The notes beneath the pieces are model-generated. The model had not been told where the DNA came from and ran no database searches. It worked only from the letters and a program-made list of their open reading frames with translations. A DNA stretch of 64,000 bases from Cydia pomonella (taxonomy: Eukaryota; Arthropoda; Insecta; Lepidoptera; Tortricidae): positions 11,585,228-11,649,227 of the forward strand of contig NC_084724.1 in assembly GCF_033807575.1 (NCBI RefSeq), read 5' to 3'. How positions within the stretch are numbered: the stretch's first letter is position 1; every line of letters starts with the position of its first letter. The position numbers and the translations under genes are program-made. Positions 32,305 through 44,604 of this stretch are shown one piece after another.

Positions 32305-33555
32305 CGCCCGCTCGTCCCCCGTTTAGTCTTTTCTATGAGAGCGCGAGAAAAAAAATTACCAATTACGTGGCGGCACGTATATGGTATTTTTTTTATAATT
32401 GACTAAAAGCACAGCATATCGAAATTAATATTATAGTTGAGTTGGAAGCCCATACATGAAATTATAGTTTGGTATACGAAATCTTAATAAACCACTACAA
32501 TCGACGAGTAGAAAAATAGATAAATACTAATCGAAAGTGTTTTATTATGTATCACGGTTGACCCAATAACTAGGCCTTCACAATACAAACAAATGAAGTA
32601 AACATTAGGTTTATTCGAATATCATTAGCTCAAATCATCGTGACGATCATTACGCAATTTGTACCATTATCATCATACGACAGATCATCATAAATTCATC
32701 TCGTGACGACCATTCAATAAAAGAACTTGACACTATCGAAATAAGGTCCGAATTGTAATAGATCGCATTGAAAGAAAGATATATGACGGATGATAATCGT
32801 AAATTAAGTTTCTTTATAACAATGCGTATTTTATTGCTATTAAATGTCCAATTTGCATGCTTTGGGAAGGTCACTTATAATTTACAATGGATTATGACAA
32901 GGTAAGTCAATATGCGGAAACTGACAACCTAATTAACGAAAATTTAATTAAGCACTACAACAATTAAAATTTTAGAAATAATTGGCTATTATATCTAACA
33001 TCTTAGGGTCGTATTGTAGGAAGGTACTTCGTCTAAAATGTCGTTACGTCGTTATTGTCGTCTATACGTCCATACAAAAAGAGAAAATGTTATTCCACTT
33101 CTAAATATTTTCTATTCTCCAAAAATTTTGAAACTAAAACTAGGTTTATAGGTCTTCGTTTTTTTTCAAAATTTGCAATTTTATTTTTATTATAAAAAAA
33201 ACGAAACCAATAAACCTACAATATATTATGCTGAAGCGATCGACATCAAAATCAAAGTGATTTGTAAAGATTTAGTTAGTTTCTCCCAAAGTGTAATTTC
33301 ATAGAAAAAATACCGTTATTTCGCTAGGATAGCAAAGCTATTCTTCCCTCTTAATAATTTACAGCTATTCTGCACATTTTTAATTTTTGTTGCTATTGTC
33401 CAGCACAAACATATGCACTATGTGCGGCTAAGGAGTGATCGAGCGATCTTTATTTTATTATTAGAAGATTAATCAGAGTGTATAATATATCTGTAGGTAT
33501 ATACCGTGGTTTTCTTTAAAGCAGCCATATTTCCTCTTTGCAGTTAGATGTCAAT
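32305..33555. other. Intergenic stretch without recognised features
   Basis: No exon or clear repeat was seen. The sequence is AT-rich with several A or T runs. Confidence 0.4.
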
Positions 33556-33560
33556 CAAAA

Positions 33561-33633
33561 CAGTAAACTGCAGAGATAACTCCCCTGCATAAAAACTTGT
33601 TTACTTAGGGGTTACTTATCTCTGCAGCTTACT
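33561..33633. repeat. Short palindrome (CAGTAAACTGCAGAGATAAC)
   Basis: The left CAGTAAACTGCAGAGATAAC-TCCCC and right GGGGTTACTTATCTCTGCAG-CTTACT form an imperfect inverted repeat of about 27 bp with a 20-bp loop. Confidence 0.75.
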
Positions 33634-34287
33634 CTACAATAATAGAAACAACCTCGGCACACGCGGAGCTTCCTTCCGAGTGTCATAAGTCCAGGTGAAA
33701 TCGAAAGGCGGCGGGCCGGGGCGAGGGTCAGCGAAAGTGAACCTGGAACCCACCGTGCTGATCCGTGATGCACTATGCAATTTATAATGGTTTAATGTGC
33801 ATCGAAGGACGTGCTATGCCGTAAAACTGGTCTGTCGCGTGTTTGAAACGAGTTAAATGAGATGTATTTTATGATTTGCCGGAATTATTTCCGACTTCTA
33901 AGTAGGTAAGGTAAACGTCCTAGTGTGTGATAGACTAAGTCTAATAGTTAATAGCCAGTCACCTCTATTGCTTGAAGTGAATAAAGTTGGCAACTACTAG
34001 CCATTGGGACATTAGATTTTCTAAAGTTGTATGTGTTTTTCCCCTACTTACTTTGATAAGCTTTTTTTATAAGTGTTATGCTGGAATATTGTCTGTTTTT
34101 TTTTCAAATATTAGTTCCAGGTTTAGTTAGGCAGGGCAGGTAGAAACTTATTAAGCACTATATTACGTCAAATCACTATATGATGACGTTATACAACTGA
34201 TCCGACAATGGAGATTGAACGATCAAACTTTGTAAAACAATAATATAACTTCACCAACAATATTTTATATTTTTATTACACTTTAAT

Positions 34288-34505
34288 GCGAAGCGGTGAT
34301 GGCCGAGTGGATATGAAGTCCGACTTTTAGTCCGGAGGTCGCAGGTTCAAATCCTAGCTCGTACCAATGAATACGTCGGAACTTATATACGAAATCATTG
34401 CGAAGAAGCGTGGCGACTATAGCCAAAATCCCTCTCGCGCATGAGAGGAGGCCTGTGCCCAGCAGTGGGACGGATATAGGCTGAAGTATAGACTAGGAGG
34501 AGAAA
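34288..34505 (+). mobile_element. Chimeric SINE: family 2 head joined to a LINE-type tail
   Basis: The head (34288-34400) has the A box (TGGCCGAGTGG), B box (GGTTCAAATCC) and ACGTCGGAACTTATATACGA start of the family 2 body. From about 34400 it switches to GCGAAGAAGCGTGGCGACTA and GGCCTGTGCCCAGCAGTGGG, then GGATATAGGCTGAAG, a tail I know from lepidopteran LINEs and related SINEs. Confidence 0.75.
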
Positions 34506-34728
34506 TATAAAACATTGGATTTGAATGAATTAGTTACATTTTAATTAACACTACTACTTGCTTCCACCGACTTCTTGTAGGATAGATGGTTTTATGGAGT
34601 GTCGATACAAACCCGACAGGGTTTCACGGCACTTTTCTGTTTAGTTCAATGTAAGATATTTTATAGAATTAATAAAAAAAAAAAAATAGTGTTTTTCCAA
34701 GTGTAAACACGTACCTACAGAGTATGTA

Positions 34729-34863
34729 CAATCGCTATCAGATATATCGGAGCGGCCAAGGTGCTCAAATATATCTGAACACGCACTCTACCGCCTTAAC
34801 TATAAAGGCAAGTTCAGATATTTGTGAGCACTTTGGCCGCTCAGATATATCTGATGGCGACTG
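34729..34863. mobile_element. Palindromic MITE flanked by TA
   Basis: Inverted arms of about 58 bp carry CAATCGCTATCAGATATATC, GAGCGGCCAAGGTGCTCA and AATATATCTGAAC. TA at 34727-34728 and 34864-34865 fits a Tc1/mariner-type target. The centre is short. Confidence 0.85.
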
Positions 34864-34909
34864 TACCTATACAACTTTTATGCAAATTGTGATGTTGTGT
34901 TTGGCGCTT

Positions 34910-35063
34910 AAGGTTGTCTGGAAGAGATCGCTTTTTAGCGATAAGACCGCCTGTTGTTACCTGGTTCTATTTTCCTTTAAAATTCATTTGTAGTTTTACA
35001 TGTATGTAAAATGTATAATTGTTGGTGCAATAAAGAATATTTACTTACTTACTTACTTACTTA
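34910..35063 (+). repeat. Retroelement 3' end with hairpin, copy 3
   Basis: It contains TAAGGTTGTCTGGAAGAG, the ATCGCT-TTTT-AGCGAT hairpin, AATAAAG and a (TTAC)n tail of about five units. Confidence 0.82.
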
Positions 35064-35277
35064 ATTTAGTGATAGGATTGGCCCGAGGCTTGTTAATGAT
35101 ATATGTGTGTGACTGTAATGATGCTTTTGATGTCTCTATGCGGTACCCTATGGCATTTCGTGCGCGCTAACACTCTCAGCTTTTACATCTGACATTTTGT
35201 TTAAGGGTCGTGTGTAGGAATACTTTCCATTATGACATTAATATTTATTTATTGTTGTCGATGACATAAGGTATTCG

Positions 35278-35528
35278 AAGGGTCTATATTGTTTCCCATA
35301 AAGTTAAAGTCATAATGTACTGTTTGTCCGCATTTTCGTTAGTCATAATTTACTTTTTCTCAGAAACGCGTAACTTATCAAGATTGCCATAAAACAAACC
35401 TAACCTAACCTATCTAAAGGATAATCTTACGAAAATCCTGAGAAGGTAGCGGTTTCATAATTATTACTAATTATAATCTGACAATAATTACATTGTGACT
35501 TTCAATAATTATGTCAAACAAAGGGATC
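35278..35528. repeat. GGGTCTCTATTGTTTCC repeat, copy 2
   Basis: It has the same block order as 19182-19567 and ends with TATGTCAAACAAAGGGATCC. Confidence 0.75.
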
Positions 35529-35529
35529 C

Positions 35530-36875
35530 GGTATTCGAAAGACATTGTAGATATTTGCTCTGGATCGTTTTTAAAAGTCATTATTTACAGGTTTTTTGGT
35601 GTTGGGCTGCTTTTTGCAGCAGTTATTCAAGTAACTTTAAGTATTGGGTCAAATTTTCACCATAGCAACATAGACCCCTAACTAGACTTATCTTCAAAGG
35701 TTAGTTGACTATTCGACACACAGCAGAAATTAAGTTTCTCTAAGAAACATCACGTCTGTAAAATGAAATTACATCGGTCAATTTTATACGGAGAGGTAAC
35801 CTCAGCGCTAATTTATTTAATATTAATCTTGCATATACAAGCGATGCAGCACACACATAATGGCATTAGCTTGCATAATTACATATCCTTATTCCCAATA
35901 GACCACCCAAGTACCAGAAACAAACAGCTTGCGAAATCACAAACAACTTGAAATCAGTCCAATCGAATAATTAGGTTAAACAACCACTAATCTAAGATGC
36001 TCTTGCGTCGCTCATGCAATTGTGGGCTGTTATTGGCTTAGCTTACCAATCATAATTATACTGGACTAGTATATATCTGGTCTCCAATTGCATATTCTAT
36101 TTACGAAGCTTCAGACCAAATTATACTAGGAAACCGGTAAAATGTAGGCAATAGGTAATGACTCGCACGACAAACAATTTGACTTCAGATCTTCCATATC
36201 GTAATAAGTCTAAACATAACATAAGGTGACATAATGTTTGCGTGCACAATGTGATATATTATGTTATGGTTACTCTTCCTTATGATTCAATGTGCTGACA
36301 ACTGCACTGACCACTTTATCTCGTTGCTGTAACGTTGAAGTACGAATGGTTAGTGAAGTGTGTCGACGATGATACAGCTTGTCTAATTTTAAATGATCTT
36401 CTAGTTCTTGTGAAGTCCGAAATTGCGCTATCAGAAGATATTATGAAGTTTATTTATTTTAAATACGTAGGTATCTAATATATTTTTTGATCTAAGTGAA
36501 GTTTTTTCCTGTAAGTACTTTCTAGTTTTCCATAGAATAAATAAATTAATTAGGTATCTTGGGTAAGCTAGCTTTAGCAATGTGCCAAAGACAATTTTCA
36601 AAAATTGCAAAGTTCCCATGAAATGTAAGCAGTATTTTTTCCTGCACGTTTATTACCAAACCTTACAGTTAGTTTCAAGTTTGATGACAGTTGATATAGA
36701 CGTCAATGAGTGACGTAAATATTGAGTAAAAAATCTTCATCTGATCGGGAACTTTCTGAGTGGAAGCTTGCATGAGAATTTACTCATGAAAGCTTCCAGA
36801 AATTTTGGATATTTTGAGAATGTTGCGCAATTTGGACATTGCTAGGACACAAATAATAAAAATAAAAATATAATA
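35530..36875. other. Intergenic stretch without recognised features
   Basis: The short frame at 35763-35951 starts MKLHRSILYGEVTSALIYLI, resembling a leader peptide, but I see no splice context or family. No repeat unit was recognised. Confidence 0.4.
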
Positions 36876-36877
36876 GG

Positions 36878-37098
36878 GACATTCTTACACAAATTGACTA
36901 ACTCCCACAGTAAGACCAAGAAGTCTTGTGTTGTGGGTACTCAGACAACGTTATATATAATATACAAATACTAAAATACATAGTAAACTTCCATGACTCA
37001 GGAGCTCAGACTGTGCGCATCACACAAATAAAATGACTCGAACCCAGGACCATCGGCTTCATAGGCAGGGTCACTACCCACTAGGTCAGACCGGTCGT
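36878..37098 (-). mobile_element. SINE family 1 copy, minus strand
   Basis: It runs from ATTCTTACACAAATTGACTA to ACTAGGTCAGACCGGTCGTC and so has the complete head. The B box is altered (GACTCGAACCCAGG). Confidence 0.88.
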
Positions 37099-37124
37099 CA
37101 AATAATAATCTTATACCTTTAAAC

Positions 37125-37330
37125 GCGCAATTCTTGTATATTTATATATATATTTCGAGGATCTAGGAAACGGTTCTAACGATTTCGATAAAAAAAATTA
37201 TATGGAGATTTTGGGGGCGAAAAATTGATCTAGCTAGGTCTTATCTCAGGGAAAACGCGCATTTTTGAGTTTTTATATGTTTTCCGATCAAAGCTCGGTT
37301 TCCGAGATATTAATATATAAAATAACGCCA
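37125..37330. repeat. Lepidopteran repeat (GATCTAGGAAACGGTTCTAACG)
   Basis: The ordered text CGCGCAATTCTTGTATATTT, CGGTTCTAACGATTTCGAT, GGGGGCGAAAAATTGATCTA and CTAGGTCTTATCTCAGGGAA is a common lepidopteran intergenic repeat. The class is unknown. Confidence 0.6.
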
Positions 37331-37774
37331 TCTAAAAATTCAGTTAAGCTTTTAGTCTTATGAAATACGAGATCCGAAGTACTAGTAGTTATTAGCTGTA
37401 GTTGGTATACATTAAATTCACTTACCTACTTAGTTTGACCATGGCTTAACTCCGAAATCTTTGTCTTTGGGCAACGACAATAGACAATAAGTCTTCAATT
37501 GTACTAATTTAGTCAACAACTATAACCCATGACCATTTAGTTCTCAAAGTCTAAAAAATAACCTTTGACCTTTCGCAGCTATTGTTACGTGGAAAGTTGC
37601 ATCATAATCGGACAAGCTTATTTTTAGATCATAATCGCTTGTCGGATGAAGGTAACAATTATACATCTTGTTTAACCGTAACCCAGATTATAGTTCAGAC
37701 GTTTATGCCACATTTATTTAATTGTACACGATTTTGTTTGTAATTATAGGTACATAAAGCTGCATTTAATAGTA

Positions 37775-38215
37775 TTTAATACAATCGTGGTATAATGGAG
37801 AGCTTTTCAGTCGAGTACCTAGCTAGAAGGGTCAAACACAAAACCGTGTTCACGTCTTTCCTGTAGACATACCCAAAAGTTAAGGGCTATAAAGGTAAAA
37901 TTTCTTATTTAACCCTAATCCACATTAAAAGATATTCCTTTTATTTGGATAAATATGATAAAATCATTACCTTCATGCCCACAAGCTGTTAACTACTGTC
38001 CACAGGAGAGAAAACTTGCGGTTTTGTCAGAACTGTACAGTTTTGTGTTTGACCCAGAAAGCTTGCTAAGTGGCATGCTGGCATGTAAAGCTACATTATT
38101 TTTTTATGAGTCAACTAAAATAATACTTTTTTTATTATATAACGTAAATAATGAAACATAATTACGTATCGTAATTAAAGGATAGAATAAAAGACGTCAA
38201 AGAGTTTTCTTTTCA
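37775..38215. repeat. GACATCAA repeat family, copy 4
   Basis: It contains ACAATCGTGGTATAATGGAG, TTTTCAGTCGAGTACCTAG, GAGTCAACTAAAATAATACT and AATAAAAGACGTCAAAG. The middle also holds AAACTTGCGGTTTTGTCAGA and CCACAGGAGAGAAAA, matching text near 28680-28870. Confidence 0.6.
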
Positions 38216-38747
38216 TTAAAAAGACGGGCGGCACAGTTGATTAGAATTAAATGCATTACTTCATATCTTGAAACCATTTAAAGCATAATCATTAGCTAAA
38301 TATGATCTCACAATCATTCATGTAAATGCTTGTTATCTTCATTGACCAACCGCAGCGCCGAGTTCAAAATTACCGGTTTCAAAACGTCAAATTTGTAACA
38401 ATGGCGGATCCTTTTCCCAGATTTTGCATAACGTCTGTGAATGCTCGTGCACATTAATTGTATTTTCTTATCTTTATATCTCACTTCGTTCAATAGAGTT
38501 ATGACAACGAGCTGGTTAAAGGAGGGTAATGTGTTTCTGCCAATCGAGGAGTTAATCAAAGTTTTTACTGGTTAAAGAAGTTGATTGATTCGTGTGAGTT
38601 CATAGTTCTCATATAACTCTGCGTATGACCGAAATGTTTTCATATCATTGTCGTAGATGTTTAGTTCTTTAACCAGTTATTGTTGTAGTAAAAATAATAC
38701 AGGCTGTTTTTTTTTTGTCACTTGCAATAATTTACGGGGTGAATATA

Positions 38748-39080
38748 GGTTGGTGGCCTAGCGGTAAGAGCATGCGACTTGCAATCCGGAGGTCGCGGGT
38801 TCAAACCTCGGTTCGCACCAATGAGTTTTTCGGAACTTATGTACGAAATATCATTTGATATTTACCAATCGCTTTTCGGTGAAGGAAAACATCGTAAGGA
38901 AACCGGACTAATCCCAATAAGGACTAGTTTACCCTCTATTATGTTAAAAGGTCAAATGGCAGTCGATTTCGTAAAAACTTGTGCCTACGCCAATTCTCGG
39001 GATTTGTTGCCCAGCGGAGTGGAAGCCTGGGGCTCCATGAGCTGTGGCAAAATGTCGGAATAACGCGAGGAAGAAAATGT
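38748..39080 (+). mobile_element. SINE family 2 copy
   Basis: A box TGGCCTAGCGGTAAGAGC, B box GGTTCAAACCT, then the shared body (GAGTTTTTCGGAACTTATGT) and end (TAACGCGAGGAAGA). Confidence 0.92.
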
Positions 39081-39084
39081 TAGG

Positions 39085-39630
39085 ACAAAAGTCTGATTCA
39101 CGTCTCAGCCTTCTACATTATACAATTCACACTATAATTTAACAAAAACCCCAATCACTCATAAATCAAACTTAATATCTTATTATATCAGAATTCTGTT
39201 GAGCATTGCAGCGCTCCAAATAATTTACCTACATGCAGTTGTTCTAATATTCTTTCAAATGTCGTACAGACAATAGAATGTTATTGTCACATACGACCTT
39301 TCGACGTTTCATGGTAGCATACACACGCGATGGTATCGGGAGCAAAAAGTGTTCACACGCATACAATATGGTAGTATAAACACTTTGCATATACTGCTAA
39401 AGTTAAAGGGCATATATTATTTCCTAATTATTAAGCGAAAGTACTTATAATGTGTGTGTGTTAGTCAAAGCTTGGCTCCTGACTGGGCTCTCTGGTCAAT
39501 CATGTCGTTAGATTAGTGGAAATTAAGGCAGTTTTAAATAATCAGTCGCGTTTAAAAATCCCTTACAACTTTACTTAATTAATTAATACATAAATAAAAT
39601 AACTAAACTACTTATATTATAAAATCTAAA
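39085..39630. other. Intergenic stretch without recognised features
   Basis: No exon or clear repeat unit was seen. Confidence 0.4.
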
Positions 39631-39634
39631 ATAA

Positions 39635-39845
39635 ACTTATAATTAAAAAATGCACCCCCGGTCGTCACTATGTGTTATGGTGCCCAGAAGACTGGCAGCA
39701 TTACCCCTTTGGATGACCAGACTTATTGTCTGGCCGAAGCAGCTGCCAGCCCTTTGGTCTCCAGAGGCATCCACAAGGCGCTGGGATATCTATTTAAACA
39801 GAGATTTCGCGCTTGGTCCTCACGGTCCCAGCATTTCGACGCTAA
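39635..39845 (-). mobile_element. LINE 3' end, copy 3 (decayed)
   Basis: The minus strand shows the tail block of 23175-23455 in broken form, with CTGGGACCGTGAGGACCAAG, GGCTGGCAGCTGC and GGTAATGCTGCCAGTCTTCT at matching positions. Stops and frame shifts occur in all frames. An A/T-rich 3' side follows to the left. Confidence 0.7.
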
Positions 39846-40444
39846 ACGACGCAAATATGTAGCCCTCGCCGAGGACAGCATATTTGCGCTTTCAATATGA
39901 AATATGCTGTTTCGTCCAAAAAAAATAGGTCGTAGCGCGTCTTGCTTGTATGAACATATTGAGCGCCAATCGCCTTAAAGTTACTTTTTACATGAACCGA
40001 TACAAACATTGAAATTATATTCGGTGTGTTGTTCAATCAAAATTGAATAGTACCTATTTCGTCATGTCATAATCTCCATAAATCCATGTTGATGCGTTTC
40101 CAATTTTATTTAGCCCTTCAAAACTTACGCATTAAGGTCTTTCATTCATTCCGAACGTAACTAAAGTGACGCAATAGTTAGATTCTAATGCTTTTTGAGG
40201 CCACGATGGAGTCATTTGCAGTGACTTTGTATGTATTGACACGAGCTTTCTGAGAACGCTTGACATATTAACCATACGCAATAAGGAGGCTCATAATATG
40301 TTTAGTGGCCTTTTGCATGGATTTTTGATTACGTATTGGAAGATTTTTGAACTCTCTTTCGGTACATGGGATATGTATATATAGGTATTTTCGGAGGTCG
40401 AATTATTTTGATGTGTAAAGTTAATAAATCCCTGCACACAGCTT

Positions 40445-40570
40445 TAACCTTTTGAACACCATGCCTATCGTACGCGGCGCGTAATCGTGAACCTTTTAGG
40501 TACGCATGAAGGTTGATATTGGGCTGTAGCCGCGCGCGTCATATGACGTCTTGGGCGGTCAAAAGGTTAA
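40445..40570. repeat. MITE with TTAACCTTTTGAAC ends
   Basis: The left end TTTAACCTTTTGAACACCAT and right end GGGCGGTCAAAAGGTTAA are inverted. The interior is CG-rich (GTACGCGGCGCGTAATCGTG). It is related to 62536-62733. Confidence 0.7.
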
Positions 40571-41469
40571 TGCAGGGCAGCTCGTGTAGCCAACTCCGTA
40601 GCGAACAAAACGCAACTGTCATTGTCGCACTACTTAATATGGAAGAGAGATAGAGAGAGATGACTACGCTATACGCTATGGAGCGTTACCGATTGGCATG
40701 TGGGCTACGTGGGTGGGGTGGTTCTTTTTGAGTTACATGTAGATATCGCTAAATAATTACCGATCCATAATTATAGCTAGTTTGAATAGACGCTATACCT
40801 ATAATACCTATTAATTACAAATGTATAGGGCTACGATCCACGCTCTTGTTCGTATCTGGTTCAGCAGGTCTCCATTGCGGTTCAGCGAGGAAACGATTTG
40901 ACCGACGACCAAGGGGACCTTTGAGCCAGGTAGGATTTAGTTTTATAGATTGTACTTTAAATTTTATTTTATTTATATTTCATTTTAATGTGACACGTTT
41001 TATTTTATGTAGGTACGATATTTGCAACACATCCAAAAATGTTACTCTTAAATTATACACCGTGGGCTTGAGTAACTCCAAAGATATTAACCGCGCATTC
41101 CTGAGGTCGTAAGGGGCAAAAAATGTTATATGACTTTTGGTCACATTGAAATAATCACCATTCTTCTATGGGTAGATACATAACCGCAGTGTCCTCACAC
41201 TTGCAAATATATGCTAATATTGAACGGTATATTACCCGCCGCTGATGTTATTTTTATGACGTTAATATTCCTACCAAGTACGAATACTCCGCGTCCCAAT
41301 TGAGAAATAATCAATAGTTTTATGTTAATGCTTGCCCAAGCGGATCCATGTGTAACTCCGGTAAAAACTATATTTAGGGAAGATGACTTAGAAGTTATGG
41401 GCTATGTTCAGCAAAATGGTACCGTAAGCTTAAGTGGGACCGTTGCAAGTTGACAAATAGCAAAATCTA

Positions 41470-41588
41470 AAGCCGACCACTAACAGTCCGCCGGACGATA
41501 ACGGCCGGTCAATAGATCGGAACTGTCAAATTTTTGTTCTAACTGACTGGGCGATATCGTCCGGCGGCCTGTTAATCAGTGGTCGGCT
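41470..41588. mobile_element. MITE flanked by TA (AGCCGACCACTAACAG ends)
   Basis: The left arm AAGCCGACCACTAACAGTCC and right arm GGCCTGTTAATCAGTGGTCG are imperfect inverted repeats continuing through GCCGGACGATAACGGCCGGT. TA at 41468-41469 and 41589-41590. The pattern is familiar from many Lepidoptera. Confidence 0.85.
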
Positions 41589-42479
41589 TAAGATACGATT
41601 TATAACATCAATCTGACGTTGTTTCAATGTATCTCGGTTGCCCAATTCAAGGTTCTCTTTGGTTAGTCACTATAAACTATAAATAACACCTATATATACA
41701 TATTTAATTTCATAACAATTTTATAACCAATTAATTTAGCATTTATTCATGAAATCACGTAACGTAAGATACAATGATATGTGTATTGGTAAACCACTTT
41801 ACCTCACCGATTCAACGACCTAAAGTTATAAACTAAACAATGAATAAAACAGTCACATGGCGCCTTTTTATAGTCTTTACCGATAGTAATTAGTCGTACC
41901 TGCAAGCGATACGGTGAGAAAAATACGTCACTTAACTGATACAGAAAATTGCTTTAATTAAAAACGACACGACAGGATCCACGAATTTACTGCATTCACC
42001 TCCATATATTGAGGGCACAACAAACTATGAAGTAATAAATTTCATATTTGTACAAGTTTTTATGCATAAAATAAGTCGTGTCAACGTTCTTCTGTGTTAT
42101 CAAAACATGTGTTTCATAAAGTACGCACGAAAATAATAATATTAGGTACTTTGCTAATCCGCGAAAAGATGACATTCTAGTCAATCATTGCCAACCCGTT
42201 ATACTTACTTGTGTATTTTTATTTTTACATGCAATTAATGTTGCAATGCAGTTTTTATTGCCAACTGTACTTCGAATAGTCATCAACTACTCATCAAAAC
42301 GAATGTAACGAGCTGACAAGACTCGATGAAGTCGTGTTTATTTATTAGAGTTTATATGACCAGTGTAATGGTTATAGTCCTATTGCCACCGAGGTTATGA
42401 AGCTATACACTATGCCTCTAATATTCTAGATTTTAGTACCTACAACTTGCATGATTTGACCTAAATAACCTAGTGGCTC

Positions 42480-42735
42480 TGTGGGCTGTTGATCTCGCGA
42501 GCAAACTTAAAATTGAATAAATGTATGGCTCCGCGATATTGAATAATTTACAAAAACTGAATCGACAACAAACTATTTAATTATCGAACCTGCTCACCAA
42601 ATTTCACGAGAATTGGTTGATAATTGCGAAAATTGTAGTGGAGAACATCCAGACATAAGAAAACATTTTTGCCCAAGCTACCTAGATTTAGTTTCGCTAA
42701 CGCTCGGTCAACTCACAAACATTGAAATTTCATTA
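42480..42735. repeat. Lepidopteran repeat (CTGCTCACCAAATTTCACGAG)
   Basis: It contains GTGGGCTGTTGATCTCGCGA, CTGCTCACCAAATTTCACGA, GTAGTGGAGAACATCCAGAC and TAGTTTCGCTAACGCTCGGT. Pieces recur at 6806-6905 and 56440-56480, and in inverted form around 28390. Confidence 0.6.
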
Positions 42736-42739
42736 AATG

Positions 42740-43785
42740 CTCCTAAAAACCAACCAAAAATCATCTTGCCGTTTGGCTTAATGCTAGAAGCGCCAAAAAG
42801 ACAGACTACAAAAATAACCCTTCTTTTTCAAGTGTTTTTGTTACATCACGAAACGCAGGTACTTAAAATAGTGTACCGAATAAAATATGTGCTATGCTAA
42901 TATAAGTCAGCGAAGCATCTCACCTAACACCAAGCAATTAAACACATAACATACTTCTTCCGGCGCACACATCGTTTAACCTCCAAATTGTATGCCACAT
43001 TCGTTTATGCTAAATTTATAGCCATTAATTGCCCGTTAAAAATACCAGTGATGCTGCGGTTACATTGCAACAGTAATTGGGTGCAGAGAAGTTAAATAAT
43101 TACTATTTTAAGACAAACTTACGTCACTTTTATAATAAATTATGATTTCTTTTGGTTTTATAATCTTCGTTAAAATTTAATGCTCACTTTGCATTTTTTT
43201 GATGCGTTCATTTGAAAGTTGAAAACACATATTAGGTACATAAGCTCCGGGTACTTATTAGAAAAAATCACATAAATGCCAAGTCCATACTCTGACTTGA
43301 CTCTTAGGCATTTAGAATTTTCAGCATTTATTTACATTCCTATGTCGATATTGATATCATCAAACTCGAAAAGGTTAGTATCAAACTTTAAATATATAAA
43401 ATATTTTGTGGTAACAATTTGTAGATCCTTCCCTACCCACTGTTCACTGATTTTGTTGTCTTTGATTTGAACTTACCTTATTTATACTTAGATAACTAAT
43501 TATTGTTTTATTATTGTTTGTATAGGTAATAGGTAATTAAACAATCTCAAAGTATTATACTAAAGGGGTTTCTTACGCGTTGTGCGCGTAATAAACTTTG
43601 TTTTGTTTAACAACCAAACATACGTTGTAGTTTTTATTTAGATTTAAGTTTTAGTTAAGTGCTTTGTAAGTGAGTACACACTCGCTTTACTTACTTATAA
43701 TTTATTTCTGTATTAGCTAAATTTCTCTGAAGTGAAATGTATAATTTCTTTGAGAAAAATAAAGTTCTATAAACCTAAAAAGCCC
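42740..43785. other. Intergenic stretch without recognised features
   Basis: No exon or clear repeat unit was seen. Confidence 0.4.
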
Positions 43786-43789
43786 TCAC

Positions 43790-43930
43790 TAGCGTCTTTT
43801 GAGCGTCGGCGTCTAGTCAGCGTTATGGAAAATGGCGTCGCTACGCAGTTGCGCCAACGTTGCAACGTTCAGCAGCCATAGAGTTGACTAGACGCTGACG
43901 CTCGGGAGACGCTATCGCCAGTGTGGGGTG
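43790..43930. mobile_element. Palindromic MITE (TCTAGTCAGCGTTATGG)
   Basis: The left GAGCGTCGGCGTCTAGTCAG and right TTGACTAGACGCTGACGCTC are inverted repeats, continuing outward to CCCTCACTAGCGTCT and AGACGCTATCGCCAGTGTGG. Confidence 0.8.
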
Positions 43931-44496
43931 ACTCTTAAGAAACTATAAATCTTATGCAGATATGACGGATCAATTTAGCACAGACTATTCACATTTCCTC
44001 ACACAGCGTATTAAGAAATGCGACCACAATCGACATCGCATAAGAATCGCGCGTATCGATCGATCACGATCATTGTTCGATCGATTACATCATGTCTTGG
44101 TGCTTGGATGAGTCTTATATTTGGGTCAGTTGACAGGTGCAATCAACGGATGATAGTTATAAAATAAAACATTTTTGACGTAGCTTTCTTTCTTTCACAA
44201 TGGTCGATGAGCTTCCAACCATCTGATGATGTCGTCTATTCATATCTAGGTCTCCTTGGGACACATATTTTTGTCTTTCGGAATGATTATTTCCGAAAAT
44301 ATACAGTATACACTTAATCAAAATCACTTTATTCGTTTTGAAAGGCCTATCCAATAACACATAGGTCCAAAAAAAAACATTTTATCGGCATAACTTAGGT
44401 ATTTAATAGAATCAGGCTTTATTTTACGGAAATGCATATTAATTAAAACAAAAATATTACTTACTTATTATTCCGTAGATGCCACTAGCGACTAGG

Positions 44497-44600
44497 CCAG
44501 CACTAACGATCACAGAGCAAAGCCGCGGAAGGACAGACGGACAGATAGACAGAAATGGTAAAACTAAAAGGGCTCCTAGTTGACTACGGAACGCTAAAAG
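44497..44600. repeat. Tail of the GACGGACAGA ... ACTACGGAACCCTAAAA repeat
   Basis: It has a GACAGACGGACAGATAGACA run, then AAAAGGGCTCCTAGTTGACT and ACGGAACGCTAAAA. It is related to 12052-12345 and 25165-25235. Confidence 0.65.
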
Positions 44601-44604
44601 TTGT

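Noticed and set aside
35763..35951. Short frame with a leader-like hydrophobic start
   Set aside because: It has no splice partner, family match or promoter, and its length is within chance.
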